This document shows, piece by piece, positions 15,354 through 24,847 of a stretch of 64,000 bases of DNA. A model generated the notes under the pieces. That model saw only the letters and a list, made by a program, of their open reading frames with translations. It was not told the DNA's origin and searched no databases. Source of the DNA: an uncultured Jannaschia sp. (lineage in GTDB: Bacteria > Pseudomonadota > Alphaproteobacteria > Rhodobacterales > Rhodobacteraceae); NCBI RefSeq assembly GCF_947494025.1, contig NZ_CANLTQ010000001.1, positions 372,001-436,000 of the forward strand, read 5' to 3'. Each line of letters starts with the position of its first letter. Positions within the stretch are counted from its first letter, which is position 1. Both the position numbers and the translations under genes were made by a program.

Positions 15354-16976
15354 TCAGCCCCCGACGACCTCGCTCTCGGCGACGAGGTCGAAGGCCGCGG
15401 CCATCAGGGCACGTGTATAGGGATCCTGCGGCGCGTTGAAAACCTGCGCCGCGTCGCCCGCCTCCACCACATCGCCGCGCTTCATCACGATCACCTTGTG
15501 CGACAGCGCGCGCACCACCTTCAGGTCGTGGCTGATGAACAGGTAGGCGAGCCCGTGCCGGCGCTGCAGGTCGCGCAAAAGCTCCACGATTTGCACCTGC
15601 ACCGTCTGGTCAAGCGCCGAGGTCGGCTCGTCGAGGACGACGAGCTTCGGGCGCAGGATCATCGCCCGGGCGATCGCGATCCGCTGCCGCTGGCCGCCGG
15701 AGAACTCGTGCGGGTAGCGGTCCATCGAGGCCGGGTCGATCCCGGTCTCCCTCAGGATCTCGGCCACCTGCTCGCGCGGGGGGCGGTCGTCGCCGGTGTC
15801 GTGCAGGCGCAGCCCCTCGGCCACGATCTCCGCCACCGTCATCCGCGGCGAGAGCGAACCGTAGGGGTCCTGGAACACGATCTGCATGTCCTGCCGGAGC
15901 GGCCGCAGCTCCTTCGTCGGAAGCCCGTCGATGCGCCGGCCGAGAAGCGTGATCGGTCCCTCCGACTGGATCAGCCGCATGATCGCCAGCGCCAGCGTCG
16001 TCTTGCCCGACCCGCTCTCGCCCACGATGCCGACCGTCTCGCCCGCGCGGACCGACAGCGTCGCGTCGTTGACCGCCTTCACATGGCCCGTCGTGCGCTT
16101 CAGAAGGCCCGTCTGGATCGGGAACCAGACCCTGAGATTTTCGGCGGCGGCGATTCCGGGCGCGTCCGACGACACCGGGTCCGGCGCACCCTGCGGCTCC
16201 GCGGCGAGGAGCATCTGCGTGTAGGGGTGCCGGGGCGCGTCGAAGATCTCCGCGACCGGTCCCGCCTCGACGATCTCACCGGACTTCATCACGCAGACCC
16301 GGTCGGCGAAGCGCCGCACGATGCCGAGGTCGTGGGTGATGAAGAGCATCGACATGCCCTCGTCGCGCTGAAGTTGCGCCAGCAATTCCAGGATCTGGGC
16401 CTGGATCGTCACGTCGAGCGCCGTTGTCGGCTCGTCCGCGATGAGCAGGTCCGGGCCGTTGGCGAGCGCCATCGCGATCATCACCCGCTGCCGCTGCCCG
16501 CCGGAAAGCTGGTGTGGATAAGCGCCGAGGCGGCGCTCCGCGTCCTGGATGCCGACCTTCTCCATCAGGTCGAGGATGCGCGCCCGCGCCGCATCGCCTT
16601 TCAGCCCCTGATGCAGGGACAGGCTTTCGGCGAGCTGCTTCTCGATCGTGTGGAGCGGGTTGAGCGAGGTCATCGGCTCCTGGAAGATGAAGCTGATGTC
16701 GTTGCCCCGGACCCGCCGCAGCTCCCGCTCGGGGGCGCCGATCATCGACGCGCCCTCGTATTCCACCGTCCCCTCGACCCGCGCGCTGTCGGGCAGGAGC
16801 GCGACGGTGGAGAGCGCGGTGACGGACTTGCCCGAGCCGCTCTCGCCCACCAGCGCGACGGTCTCGCCCCGGTCGACATGGAAGGAGACGCCGCGCACGG
16901 CCGGGATGTCCTGTCCGTCCTGCCGGAAGGACACGCGCAGGTCGCGCACGTCGAGGACGCGGTCGGGACGGGTCAT
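15354..16976 (-). CDS. yejF: peptide ABC transporter, fused double ATPase
   Basis: Two complete ABC ATPase domains in one 540-residue chain, the YejF layout, energising import through YejB/YejE. Domain 1 (about 1-260) has Walker [25 protein letters not shown] signature and [12 protein letters not shown]; domain 2 (about 285-530) has [24 protein letters not shown] and [12 protein letters not shown]. Each is followed by an oligopeptide-transporter C-terminal extension ([22 protein letters not shown]). The ATG overlaps the yejE stop by four bases, so translation is coupled. Last gene of the yejABEF operon. Confidence 0.93.
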   Translation of the reverse strand: MTRPDRVLDVRDLRVSFRQDGQDIPAVRGVSFHVDRGETVALVGESGSGKSVTALSTVALLPDSARVEGTVEYEGASMIGAPERELRRVRGNDISFIFQEPMTSLNPLHTIEKQLAESLSLHQGLKGDAARARILDLMEKVGIQDAERRLGAYPHQLSGGQRQRVMIAMALANGPDLLIADEPTTALDVTIQAQILELLAQLQRDEGMSMLFITHDLGIVRRFADRVCVMKSGEIVEAGPVAEIFDAPRHPYTQMLLAAEPQGAPDPVSSDAPGIAAAENLRVWFPIQTGLLKRTTGHVKAVNDATLSVRAGETVGIVGESGSGKTTLALAIMRLIQSEGPITLLGRRIDGLPTKELRPLRQDMQIVFQDPYGSLSPRMTVAEIVAEGLRLHDTGDDRPPREQVAEILRETGIDPASMDRYPHEFSGGQRQRIAIARAMILRPKLVVLDEPTSALDQTVQVQIVELLRDLQRRHGLAYLFISHDLKVVRALSHKVIVMKRGDVVEAGDAAQVFNAPQDPYTRALMAAAFDLVAESEVVGG

Positions 16977-18082
16977 GCGAAGGTCTTTCTCGGGTCGAAC
17001 GCGTCGCGGATGCCCTCGAAGATGAAGACGAGCAGCGAGAGCATGATGGCGAAGGTGAAGAACGCGGTGAAGCCGAGCCACGGCGCCTGCAGGTTCTGCT
17101 TGGCCTGCAACGTGAGCTCGCCCAGCGACGGCGCCGAGGACGGCAGACCGAAGCCGAGGAAGTCGAGCGTGGCGAGCCCGCCGATCGCGCCGGTCACGAG
17201 GAACGGCAGAAAGGTCAGCGTCGCCACCATCGCGTTGGGCAGGACGTGGCGGAACATGATCGTCCCGTCGCCCACGCCGAGTGCCCGGGCCGCGCGCACG
17301 TATTCGAAGTTCCGCGCGCGCAGGAACTCCGCCCGCACCACGCCGACAAGGCCGATCCAGCCGAACAGCACGGTGAGCGCCACGAGGAGCCAGAAACTCA
17401 CCGGGATGATCGCGACGACGATGATGATGACGTAGAGCGACGGGGTGGAGCCCCAGATCTCCACGAACCGCTGCAGGAGCAGGTCGGTCCAGCCGCCGAA
17501 ATAGCCCTGCACCGCGCCGGCCGCGATGCCGAGCGCGGAGGCGAAGAACGTGGTGATGAGCGCGAAGGCGACCGAAAGGCGGAACCCGTAGATCACGCGG
17601 GCCAGCACGTCGCGCGCCGTGTCGTCGGTGCCGAGCCAATGCTCCGCGTCCGGCGCCGACGGGGCCGCGCCGTCGATGTTGTTCACCGTGTCGTAGCTGT
17701 AGGGAATCGGCGGCCAGAGGAGCCAGCCCCGTTCCACCGGCTCGCCCGCGAAGGCGCCCGTCTCCTCGACCTTGGCGATCACGCCCTCGGGGTCGTCGAA
17801 GCAATCCACGAGTCCGCCGGAGATGATGAGGCAGCGCACCTCGACCTCGCGGTAGGCGGCCTCCGTGCGAAAGTCGCCGCCGAAATCGGTCTCGGAATAG
17901 AAGGTCAGGATCGGCAGCCGAAGCTCGCCCCGGTAGCTCACCAGAAGCGGCTTGTCGTTGGCCAGAAGCTCCGCGAAGAGCGACAGGCCGAACAGGAGCG
18001 CGAACAGCCAGAGCGACCAGAAGGCGCGGCCGTTCTTCTTGAAGTTCGACCAGCGGCGGGCGTTGAGGGGGGAAAGCGCCAC
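16973..18082 (-). CDS. yejE: peptide ABC transporter permease YejE
   Basis: Inner-membrane permease of the OppC/DppC class, 369 residues. It has an N-terminal helix ([20 protein letters not shown]), a long periplasmic insert (about residues 45-145), then five core helices with the EAA-type loop [20 protein letters not shown] that contacts the ATPase. It starts with GTG at 18082 after a GGAGG ribosome site and overlaps yejF by four bases. The periplasmic insert is characteristic of YejE compared with shorter DppC proteins. Confidence 0.92.
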   Translation of the reverse strand: MALSPLNARRWSNFKKNGRAFWSLWLFALLFGLSLFAELLANDKPLLVSYRGELRLPILTFYSETDFGGDFRTEAAYREVEVRCLIISGGLVDCFDDPEGVIAKVEETGAFAGEPVERGWLLWPPIPYSYDTVNNIDGAAPSAPDAEHWLGTDDTARDVLARVIYGFRLSVAFALITTFFASALGIAAGAVQGYFGGWTDLLLQRFVEIWGSTPSLYVIIIVVAIIPVSFWLLVALTVLFGWIGLVGVVRAEFLRARNFEYVRAARALGVGDGTIMFRHVLPNAMVATLTFLPFLVTGAIGGLATLDFLGFGLPSSAPSLGELTLQAKQNLQAPWLGFTAFFTFAIMLSLLVFIFEGIRDAFDPRKTFA

Positions 18083-18085
18083 GGG

Positions 18086-19171
18086 CTACCTCCGCTCGAA
18101 GTCGATCCGCGGATCGATCCAGACATAGGTGAGGTCGGTGATGAGGCCCATCACCAGCCCGATCAGCGAGAAGGCGAAGAGCGTGCCGAACACGACCGGG
18201 TAGTCCCGCGTCACCACCGCCTCCAGCCCGAGACGCCCCAGCCCGTCCAGCGAGAAGATCGTCTCGATGATGAGCGAGCCGCCGAAGAAGACCGACACGA
18301 ACAGCGCGGGGAAGCCCGAGATCACGATCAGCATCGCGTTGCGAAAGACATGACCGTAGAGTACACGGCTTTCCGTCAGGCCCTTGGCGCGCGCCGTGGT
18401 CACGTATTGCTTGCGGATCTCGTCGAGGAACGAGTTCTTCGTCAGCAGCGTCAGTCCCGCGAAGGCGGCGAGCGTGGAGGCCAGCACCGGCAGCGTGATG
18501 TGCCACAGGTAATCCCCGATCTGCTGCAGCGTCCCCATGTCCTCCCATCCGGGCGAGGTCAGGCCGCGGAGCGGGAACCACTTGAAGTACGACCCGCCCG
18601 CGAAGAGCACGAGGAGCAGGATCGCGAACAGGAAGCCCGGGATCGCGTAGGCCACGATCACGATGCCAGAGGTCCAGGTGTCGAACTTCGAGCCGTCCCG
18701 CATCGCCTTGCGGATGCCGAGGGGGATGGAGATGAGGTAGGCCAGCAGCGTCGACCAGAGGCCGAGCGTGATCGAGACGGGCATCTTCTCCAGCACCAGA
18801 TCGACGACGGAGATCGAGCGGAAGTAGCTCTCTCCGAAATCGAAGCGCATGTAGTCCCACATCATGTTGAGGAACCGCTCGAGCGGGGGCTTGTCGAAGC
18901 CGAACTGCCGCTCCAGCTCCTCGATGAATTCCGGCGGCAGGCCGCGCGCGCCGAGATAACCGCTGTCGCCACCGGCCTGCTGCGCCCCGCCGCCCGCGGC
19001 GTCGCCACCGCCGGCGATGTTGGAGAAGGCGTCGCCCTCCCCTTCGAGCTGCGCCAGAACCTGCTCGATGGGACCGCCGGGCACGAACTGGATCAGCGCG
19101 AAGTTGATGACCATGATTCCCAGCAGCGTAGGGATCATGAGCAGGACGCGTCGGAGGATGTAGGCGCCCAA
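18086..19171 (-). CDS. yejB: peptide ABC transporter permease YejB
   Basis: Inner-membrane permease of the OppB/DppB class, 361 residues, with the N-terminal [20 protein letters not shown] helix, a soluble insert rich in Gly/Ala (about residues 45-75), and the EAA loop [20 protein letters not shown]. Family members begin MGAYILRR, and here that position is a TTG codon at 19171, so the start appears to be TTG. It begins four bases after the yejA stop. Together with YejE it would form the channel. Confidence 0.91.
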   Translation of the reverse strand: MGAYILRRVLLMIPTLLGIMVINFALIQFVPGGPIEQVLAQLEGEGDAFSNIAGGGDAAGGGAQQAGGDSGYLGARGLPPEFIEELERQFGFDKPPLERFLNMMWDYMRFDFGESYFRSISVVDLVLEKMPVSITLGLWSTLLAYLISIPLGIRKAMRDGSKFDTWTSGIVIVAYAIPGFLFAILLLVLFAGGSYFKWFPLRGLTSPGWEDMGTLQQIGDYLWHITLPVLASTLAAFAGLTLLTKNSFLDEIRKQYVTTARAKGLTESRVLYGHVFRNAMLIVISGFPALFVSVFFGGSLIIETIFSLDGLGRLGLEAVVTRDYPVVFGTLFAFSLIGLVMGLITDLTYVWIDPRIDFERR

Positions 19172-19175
19172 GGTG

Positions 19176-21017
19176 CTACAGCGCCCCGCTGGCCTGCAGA
19201 TCCTCGTAGGCCTCCTCGTCCGCCCACCAGAAGCTCAGCTCGCCCAGCGCGTAGGGCGGCAGCGGCTCGGGGTAGCGGAGATAGTCGTAATAGGCGACCG
19301 TGTGCACCGGCTTGAACCATTGCGGCACCCAGAAGCGTCGGGCCCGGAGCACCCGGTCGAGCGCGGCGATCCCGACCTCGAGTCCCTCCTGCGTGGTCGC
19401 GTTCTCGAGGTTCTCGATCAGCGCGTCGACCGCCTCGTCCTGCAGGCCCATGAGGTTGAACACGTCGTTCGCGCTTTCGGAGCCGAAATACTGGCGCGGG
19501 GAGGAGCCGGGGACGTAGCCCATCGGCATCTGGTGCGTGATGACGTCGAAATCGTAGCTGCGCTCGCGCGAGGTCATCTGCGCGTTGTCGACCCGCACCA
19601 TGCCGGCATCGACGCCGAGCCTGCGGAGGTTCTCCACGTAGGGGTTGATGACGCGGTCGAAGGTCTGGCTGTCGTTGAGGAACTGGACCGACAGCGTTTC
19701 CCCGTCCTTGCGGCGCATCCCGTCGTCGCCGACGATCCAGCCCGCCTCCTCCAGAAGCGCGCTCGCCGCCCGGAGGTTGCCGCGGTCGAGTTGCCGGCTG
19801 CCCGAGACGGGGGGCAGGACCGCGTCCTCGGTCAGGATCGCCTCGTCCAGAAGCCCCTGCTCCACCAGCGGCTCGAGGATCGCGCGCTCGGCCTCCGAGG
19901 GCGGGCCTTCCGCCTTCAGGTCGCTGTTCTCCCAGAAGGAGGTCATGCGGTCGTAGATGCCGTAGAACAGCGTCTCGTCCGACCATTCGAAGTTGAACAT
20001 GAGCCCGATCGCCTCGCGCACGCGGGGATCCTGGAACTTCGGCTTGCGGAGGTTGAAGATGAAGCTCTGCGCGGTCGAGATCGTGCCGTCCGGCAGCTCC
20101 GCCTTGACGACGGCGCCGTTCTCGACGGCGGGAAAGTCGTAGCTCGTCGCCCATTCCTTCGACGACGCCTCGTTGCGGAAGGTGTAGTTGCCACCCTTGA
20201 AGCCCTCAAAGGCCGCGGCGTAGTCGCCGTAATACTCGATGCGGATCGTGTCGAAGTTGTTCTGCCCGACATTGAGCGGGTGATCCTCGCCCCAATAATC
20301 AACGCGGCGCCGGTAGGTCACCGACCGGCCGGTATCGAGTTCGTCCATGACGTAGGGGCCGGAACCGATCATCGGGGTCAGCGTGCTATCCTCGAAATCG
20401 ACGTCGCGCGCCTCGAAATCGGCCTTCCGGAAGATCGGCAGGCTGCCGACGCGGACGGGCAGATCGCGGGTCGGCACGCCCTCCTTGAAGACGTAGCGCA
20501 CCGTCCGCTCGTCCAGCGCCTCGACACTTTCCACGTCACGGGCGAGAACGGCGCGAAAGCTCGGCAGGCCCTTGTCGCGCAGCACCTCGTAGGAGAATAT
20601 CACGTCCTCGGCGGTGAGCGGCGTGCCATCGGAGAAGGTCACGTCGTCGCGCAGGGTGAACGTCACCTCGCCGCGGTCCTCGGGGTAGTCCACCGACGCG
20701 CAGATCAGGCAATAGGCCGATCCGATCTCGTCCGCCGTGCCCGACAGAAGCGACTCGTAGGGCACGGAGGACAGCGCGACCGCCCGGCCCTTCGGCGTGT
20801 AGGGATTGACGCTGTCGAAGGAGCCGAAGGCCCATTCGCTGATCTCGCCGCCCTTGGGCGCGTCGGGGTTCACGTAGTCGAGATGGGCGAAGTCGGGCCC
20901 GTATTTCAGCGCGCCGCCCGGAAAGGTCGAAATGCCGTGATCCGGCGTCGTGTCCGTCTCCTGCGCGATGGCGGGCGCGGCGACGAGAATGGCTGCGATC
21001 GCGAACCGTCTGATCAT
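19176..21017 (-). CDS. yejA: periplasmic peptide-binding protein YejA
   Basis: Family 5 extracellular solute-binding protein, 613 residues, with a signal peptide cleaved near AIAQE. Conserved features are [15 protein letters not shown], the [11 protein letters not shown] block, and [21 protein letters not shown]. Yej systems import oligopeptides, including microcin-C-like compounds in enterobacteria; the natural ligand here is unknown. First gene of yejA-B-E-F in one direction with gaps of 4, 3 and -4 bases, so the operon is tight. Confidence 0.92.
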   Translation of the reverse strand: MIRRFAIAAILVAAPAIAQETDTTPDHGISTFPGGALKYGPDFAHLDYVNPDAPKGGEISEWAFGSFDSVNPYTPKGRAVALSSVPYESLLSGTADEIGSAYCLICASVDYPEDRGEVTFTLRDDVTFSDGTPLTAEDVIFSYEVLRDKGLPSFRAVLARDVESVEALDERTVRYVFKEGVPTRDLPVRVGSLPIFRKADFEARDVDFEDSTLTPMIGSGPYVMDELDTGRSVTYRRRVDYWGEDHPLNVGQNNFDTIRIEYYGDYAAAFEGFKGGNYTFRNEASSKEWATSYDFPAVENGAVVKAELPDGTISTAQSFIFNLRKPKFQDPRVREAIGLMFNFEWSDETLFYGIYDRMTSFWENSDLKAEGPPSEAERAILEPLVEQGLLDEAILTEDAVLPPVSGSRQLDRGNLRAASALLEEAGWIVGDDGMRRKDGETLSVQFLNDSQTFDRVINPYVENLRRLGVDAGMVRVDNAQMTSRERSYDFDVITHQMPMGYVPGSSPRQYFGSESANDVFNLMGLQDEAVDALIENLENATTQEGLEVGIAALDRVLRARRFWVPQWFKPVHTVAYYDYLRYPEPLPPYALGELSFWWADEEAYEDLQASGAL

Positions 21018-21062
21018 GAACCCATGCTCTCCCCTGAGAAGTTCGGCGACAGCTAGCGATCC

Positions 21063-21085
21063 GGGGCCTTCGGACGCAAGGCCCC
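21063..21085 (-). terminator. hairpin after the cytochrome c gene
   Basis: GGGGCCTT (21063-21070) and AAGGCCCC (21078-21085) pair perfectly around a 7-base loop, between the cytochrome stop at 21127 and the yejA start. It probably separates the two same-strand genes. No clear T run follows. Confidence 0.5.
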
Positions 21086-21126
21086 CTCACCGATGGTTGA
21101 GGCGCCGGGAGGCGGCGCCCGGCCGA

Positions 21127-21645
21127 TCAGCTCTGGGATTCGAGATAGGCGATCAGGTTGGCGCGATCCTCGACATCGTCCATTCCGCGATAGGACATCT
21201 TGGTGCCCGGCGCGTATTCCTTCGGATTCTCGATGAAACGCGAGATTTCCTCGGGCGTCCAAGGCCCCTCGATTGAGGCGATCGCGTCGGAATAGGCGTA
21301 GCCCTCTACGGAGCCGTGCTCGCGGCCGACCACGCCGTTGAGATATGGCCCGGTCTTGTTCGTGCCGTCGACCGCGTGGCACGAGGCGCATTGCCGCCAG
21401 AGACCTTCGCCCGCCTCGGCGGAGGCTGTGGCGTAAACCTCCTCGAACGGCACGTCCGGCTCGCCGGAGCCGCCGGCATCCTCGGCCGAGGCGACCTCGA
21501 TCGCGTAGCCCTCGGCATGCTCCTCGTCGCCATGCGACTCGACGCCGACATGGTAGATCGCCTCGCCCGCCCAGGCGCCCAGAAGGAACACGAGCAGCGC
21601 GCCGCAGCCTGCGCCCACGATCTTGGTCATCGTCATCGTGTCCAT
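21127..21645 (-). CDS. membrane-anchored cytochrome c (c552/CycM type)
   Basis: A 172-residue protein: an uncleaved N-terminal anchor (VGAGCGALLVFLLGAWAGEAI), an acidic linker of about 50 residues, and a class I cytochrome c domain with heme site CASCHAVDG and Met ligand in GTKMSYRGM. This matches the membrane-bound cytochrome c552 (CycM) of Paracoccus, which carries electrons from the bc1 complex to cytochrome oxidase. The ATG at 21645 was chosen over a GTG three codons upstream because an AGGG lies about ten bases before it. Divergent from pheA. Confidence 0.88.
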   Translation of the reverse strand: MDTMTMTKIVGAGCGALLVFLLGAWAGEAIYHVGVESHGDEEHAEGYAIEVASAEDAGGSGEPDVPFEEVYATASAEAGEGLWRQCASCHAVDGTNKTGPYLNGVVGREHGSVEGYAYSDAIASIEGPWTPEEISRFIENPKEYAPGTKMSYRGMDDVEDRANLIAYLESQS

Positions 21646-21725
21646 CTTCGGCACCCTTTCGAAGTCCTGTTCCGAGGTCGCGCGTCATCTATGTGGTTTC
21701 GCCCACCTCTGGCAAGGGATAGAGG

Positions 21726-22604
21726 ATGCGGCGGAACGAAACATCCACGGATCGCGCCATGCCCGCCATCGCCTTCCAGGGGGAGCTCGGCGCCTATTCG
21801 CACGAAGCCTGCGTCGCGGCCCATCCCGACCACGACCCCCTGCCCTGCCGGACCTTCGAGGACGCCATCGCCGCGGTCCAGTCCGGCCGGGCCGACCTCG
21901 CGATGCTGCCGGTCGACAACTCGACCTACGGGCGCGTCGCCGACATTCACCGGCTGCTGCCGGAATCGGGCCTCAAGATCGTGGGCGAGGCGTTCGTCCG
22001 CGTCCGCATCGCGCTTCTGGGACGGCGCGGCACGACGCTCGACCGCATCCGCCACGTGCGCGCCCATCTGGTGCTGCTGCCGCAATGCCGGGACTTCCTC
22101 GCCGCGCACGACATCACGGCGGAAACGGCCGCCGACAGCGCCGGGGCCGCCGCCGAGCTGGCCCGGAACGGCGCGGAAACCGACGGCGCCCTCGCGTCCG
22201 AACTGGCCGCGGAGATCTACGGCCTCGACGTTCTCGCCCGCGACATCGAGGATCACGGCCACAACACCACGCGCTTCGTGGTCATGTCCCGCGATGCGTG
22301 GCATTCCGCCGCCGGCGCCGGTCCGACCAAGACGACCTTCGTCTTCCGCGTCCGAAACATCCCCGCCGCGCTCTACAAGGCAATGGGCGGATTCGCGACG
22401 AACGGCGTCAACATGACGAAGCTCGAATCCTACATGGTTGACGGGCAATTCCTGGCGACGCAGTTCTACGCCGACATCGAGGGCCACCCCGGGGATCCGC
22501 CTGTCGCCCGCGCGCTGGAGGAGCTCGACTACTTCACCTCGTCGCTCGACATCCTCGGCGTCTATCCCGCCGATCCCGATCATTTCCACGGCGGTCTGCG
22601 CTAG
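21726..22604 (+). CDS. pheA: prephenate dehydratase with ACT domain
   Basis: Converts prephenate to phenylpyruvate in phenylalanine synthesis. The 292-residue protein is a stand-alone dehydratase (no chorismate mutase domain): the PDT domain (about residues 13-195) holds FQGELGAYSHEA, LPVDNSTYGRV and the catalytic NTTRF motif, and an ACT domain (about 205-280) gives feedback control, with VNMTKLESYMV in place of the ESRP consensus. AAGGG lies seven bases before the ATG at 21726. The stop codon region overlaps the converging SRPBCC gene by four bases. Confidence 0.93.
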   Translation: MRRNETSTDRAMPAIAFQGELGAYSHEACVAAHPDHDPLPCRTFEDAIAAVQSGRADLAMLPVDNSTYGRVADIHRLLPESGLKIVGEAFVRVRIALLGRRGTTLDRIRHVRAHLVLLPQCRDFLAAHDITAETAADSAGAAAELARNGAETDGALASELAAEIYGLDVLARDIEDHGHNTTRFVVMSRDAWHSAAGAGPTKTTFVFRVRNIPAALYKAMGGFATNGVNMTKLESYMVDGQFLATQFYADIEGHPGDPPVARALEELDYFTSSLDILGVYPADPDHFHGGLR

Positions 22605-23059
22605 GCCCGGCGGCTGCCCTTCTCGATCCGCCGCGCGAAGTTCGCGACGTAGCCCCGGTAGCGCTGCAGCAGCGTCTTCTTCGCGAGCTTCAGCGGTTGC
22701 AGGACGAGCCGCGCGCCGAGACTGTTGCCCTCGGCCGCGGTCGTCACGGTCAGGCGCGTCCGCCGCGGCCCCAGCACCTCGAGTTGCGCGTTCGCCAACA
22801 GGTTGAGGCCGTCGGACTTGCCGGTCATCGCGATCACATGGGGCGCCTTGAGTTCCGACAGCCGCATCTCGACGTCGCGCGACGTGCCCATCACCTCCGC
22901 CTGCCCGTCCCAGACGGTCCCGAGCGAGGCAGGCCCCGGCGGCCGCCGCTCGAGACTCACGCGTTGCGACGCACGCGCCTCGAAGGCGTCGAAATCGGTC
23001 ACGGCGGCCCAGACGTCTTCGACGGGGGCGGCAATCTCTTCGGTCGCGACGAACTTCAT
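22601..23059 (-). CDS. SRPBCC/START-like ligand-binding protein
   Basis: A 152-residue cytoplasmic protein of the polyketide-cyclase/SRPBCC fold, recognised from the opening ATEEIAAPVEDVWAAVTDFD and a long C-terminal helix (RLVLQPLKLAKKTLLQRYRG) that would line a hydrophobic cavity. No catalytic residue can be named. The related family members bind lipids or small hydrophobic ligands; function here is unknown. Convergent with pheA, four-base overlap; 66 bases downstream of nudC on the same strand. Confidence 0.75.
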   Translation of the reverse strand: MKFVATEEIAAPVEDVWAAVTDFDAFEARASQRVSLERRPPGPASLGTVWDGQAEVMGTSRDVEMRLSELKAPHVIAMTGKSDGLNLLANAQLEVLGPRRTRLTVTTAAEGNSLGARLVLQPLKLAKKTLLQRYRGYVANFARRIEKGSRRA

Positions 23060-23125
23060 TTAGACATCCTCATCTACGGGTCCGCAGGTCGATAGCCGCC
23101 CCCCGCCGGTCCGGTCAATCGGGCT

Positions 23126-24067
23126 TCAGTCCAGCCGATCCGCGAGCCAATTCTCGAGCAGGAAGCGTGCGATCGCCCCGTTGCGGGCCGCCTGGACGCG
23201 CGGGTGATGCCCCTCGAACACCTCCATCATCTCTTCCCGCGTAAGCCACAGCGCCTCGGCGATCTCGTCGGGATCGACGACGATCGCCTCGCTCTCGGCA
23301 TGGCCCCAGGCCCCCAGCATCAGGGATCCCGGAAACGGCCAGGGCTGGCTCGCTAGATAGTCCACCCGGCCCACGCGCACCCCCGTCTCCTCCCGGACCT
23401 CGCGGCGCACGGCCGCCTCCAGCGTCTCGCCCAGCTCCATAAACCCGGCAAGGCAGGAGAAGAATCCCTCGGGCCAGGACGGAGCCCGGCCGAGCAGGAC
23501 CGAATTGCCCCGCGTCACCAGCATGATCACGACCGGATCGGTGCGCGGGAAATGCGAACGCGCACAGTTCGGACAGACCCGAATCCAGCCGGCCTTGCCG
23601 ATCTGCGTCGCCGTTCCGCAATTGGCGCAGAAGCCGTGGCTCCGATGCCATTCGAGCATGCCCTTCGCCGTGGCCGCCAGTTCAGCATCGAGCGGCGTCA
23701 GCCGCGTCATCACGCGCCGCAGCTCGCCGAAGGCCGTGCCGGCCGGCAGGTCGGGATGGGTCTGCTCGGAGGCATCGACGAAGCCGCCCACTCCTTCCGT
23801 GCCGCCGGCGACGTCCAGTGCGGACACGTCGCGCGCAAAGAGGGCCATGCCGTCCGCCCGCCCGAGCAGCACCGTCGCCCCCTCCTCCGCGAAGACGTCG
23901 GGGGCGACCCAGTCCAGCGCCGCCCGGCCCGCGTCGAGGAGCGGCTTGCCCCGCCAGAGCGGCAACACCCGCGCCGGCAGCGCGGCGAGCGCGTCCGGAT
24001 CCCGCCGCAGGTCCTCCGCCCGATCCAGCGCCCCGCCGCCGAACGTGACCGATTCCGCAAGCCGCAT
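23126..24067 (-). CDS. nudC: NAD(+) diphosphatase / RNA deNADding hydrolase
   Basis: Nudix hydrolase that cleaves NADH to NMNH and AMP and, in the family, removes NAD caps from RNA. The 313-residue protein has an N-terminal domain, a zinc ribbon (CANCG and CPNCA), the Nudix box GFMELGETLEAAVRREVREE followed by TG, and the NudC-specific SQPWPFPGS motif downstream that reads the nicotinamide. AGGAGG precedes the ATG at 24067. It is divergent from the SRP RNA gene. Confidence 0.93.
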   Translation of the reverse strand: MRLAESVTFGGGALDRAEDLRRDPDALAALPARVLPLWRGKPLLDAGRAALDWVAPDVFAEEGATVLLGRADGMALFARDVSALDVAGGTEGVGGFVDASEQTHPDLPAGTAFGELRRVMTRLTPLDAELAATAKGMLEWHRSHGFCANCGTATQIGKAGWIRVCPNCARSHFPRTDPVVIMLVTRGNSVLLGRAPSWPEGFFSCLAGFMELGETLEAAVRREVREETGVRVGRVDYLASQPWPFPGSLMLGAWGHAESEAIVVDPDEIAEALWLTREEMMEVFEGHHPRVQAARNGAIARFLLENWLADRLD

Positions 24068-24138
24068 GACATTCCTCCTGGCAATGGGGCGTTTCCCTGC
24101 CTCGGGCATCCGGCCATCCGGGGCAAGGCCCGTCCCCC

Positions 24139-24167
24139 TTGCATCCAGGCCCGTCCCGTCCTATTTG
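24139..24167 (+). promoter_or_regulatory. sigma70 promoter of the SRP RNA gene
   Basis: TTGCAT (24139-24144) and TATTTG (24162-24167) are 17 bases apart and end about five bases before the RNA. Confidence 0.6.
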
Positions 24168-24171
24168 CGGC

Positions 24172-24271
24172 ATCGAGAGGTTGGCGCGGGCAAGCGCCTC
24201 GCCAACCTGGTCAGGACCGGAAGGTAGCAGCCACAACGAGCCCCGCTTGGGTCGTCGTCCAGCCTCTCACC
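24172..24271 (+). ncRNA. ffs: 4.5S signal recognition particle RNA
   Basis: The universally conserved SRP core is present: CCTGGTCAGGACCGGAAGG then TAGCAGCC, forming the GGAA tetraloop and the symmetric loop that bind Ffh. The ends pair to close a rod: GAGAGGTTGG (24175-24184) with CCAGCCTCTC (24259-24268). Length of about 100 bases is the usual small bacterial form. With Ffh it targets nascent membrane proteins to FtsY. Ends are approximate to a few bases. Confidence 0.92.
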
Positions 24272-24394
24272 CACCCGCATTTCCGTACGCGCCGCGCAGG
24301 GGTCTCCGCGCCGTCCATCACGGCATGCGCGGCGCTAACCATTATCAACGCCCCGCGCATTTCCCTGCCGCTGCGCGCGCGCTACTGTCGGCGG

Positions 24395-24781
24395 ATGCCG
24401 CAGGATCAACCGAACGACGCTGACACCAAGACCGACTGGGCGGAGCGACGCACCGACTGGGCGGAGGACCGCACCATTCTCGCCAACGAGCGCACGTTCG
24501 CGGGCTGGATGCGGACCGGCATGACGTCCATCGCCATCGCCGTCGGGCTCCGCGCGATCTTCCGGGAGGCCGACCCGACCTGGCTGCCGAAGCTCGTCGC
24601 GACGATCTTCATCGGGGTGGCCATCATCATCTTCTGGACGGCGCGCCGCAATGCCAGCAAGGCGCAGGGCCGCCTCAAAGCGCACCGCGCGGAGATGCAG
24701 CCCACCCGCATCTTCACGATCATGGCGATCCTCTTCACCCTCGCCTCTCTCGCCACGGGCTGGGTTCTCTGGGCGCTCTGA
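24395..24781 (+). CDS. DUF202/YidH-family membrane protein
   Basis: A 128-residue inner-membrane protein. The DUF202 signature is clear in RTILANERTFAGWMRTGMTS, followed by three hydrophobic helices (about residues 48-66, 72-90 and 107-128). The first 30 residues are charged with a repeated RTDWAE motif. No catalytic role is established for the family. It lies between the SRP RNA and dnaX in the same direction, 66 bases before dnaX. Confidence 0.8.
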   Translation: MPQDQPNDADTKTDWAERRTDWAEDRTILANERTFAGWMRTGMTSIAIAVGLRAIFREADPTWLPKLVATIFIGVAIIIFWTARRNASKAQGRLKAHRAEMQPTRIFTIMAILFTLASLATGWVLWAL

Positions 24782-24847
24782 GGGTTCGCGGACCACTGGC
24801 CACCCGGCGCCGCGCCGCCTAGGATGCCCGCCGATCCGGAGGGCCGC

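Noticed and set aside
15354-18860. A single very long minus-strand open frame of 1168 codons
   Set aside because: Only the part from 16976 down (YejF) has protein-family character; the upstream part is the wrong frame of yejE and yejB, kept open by high GC.
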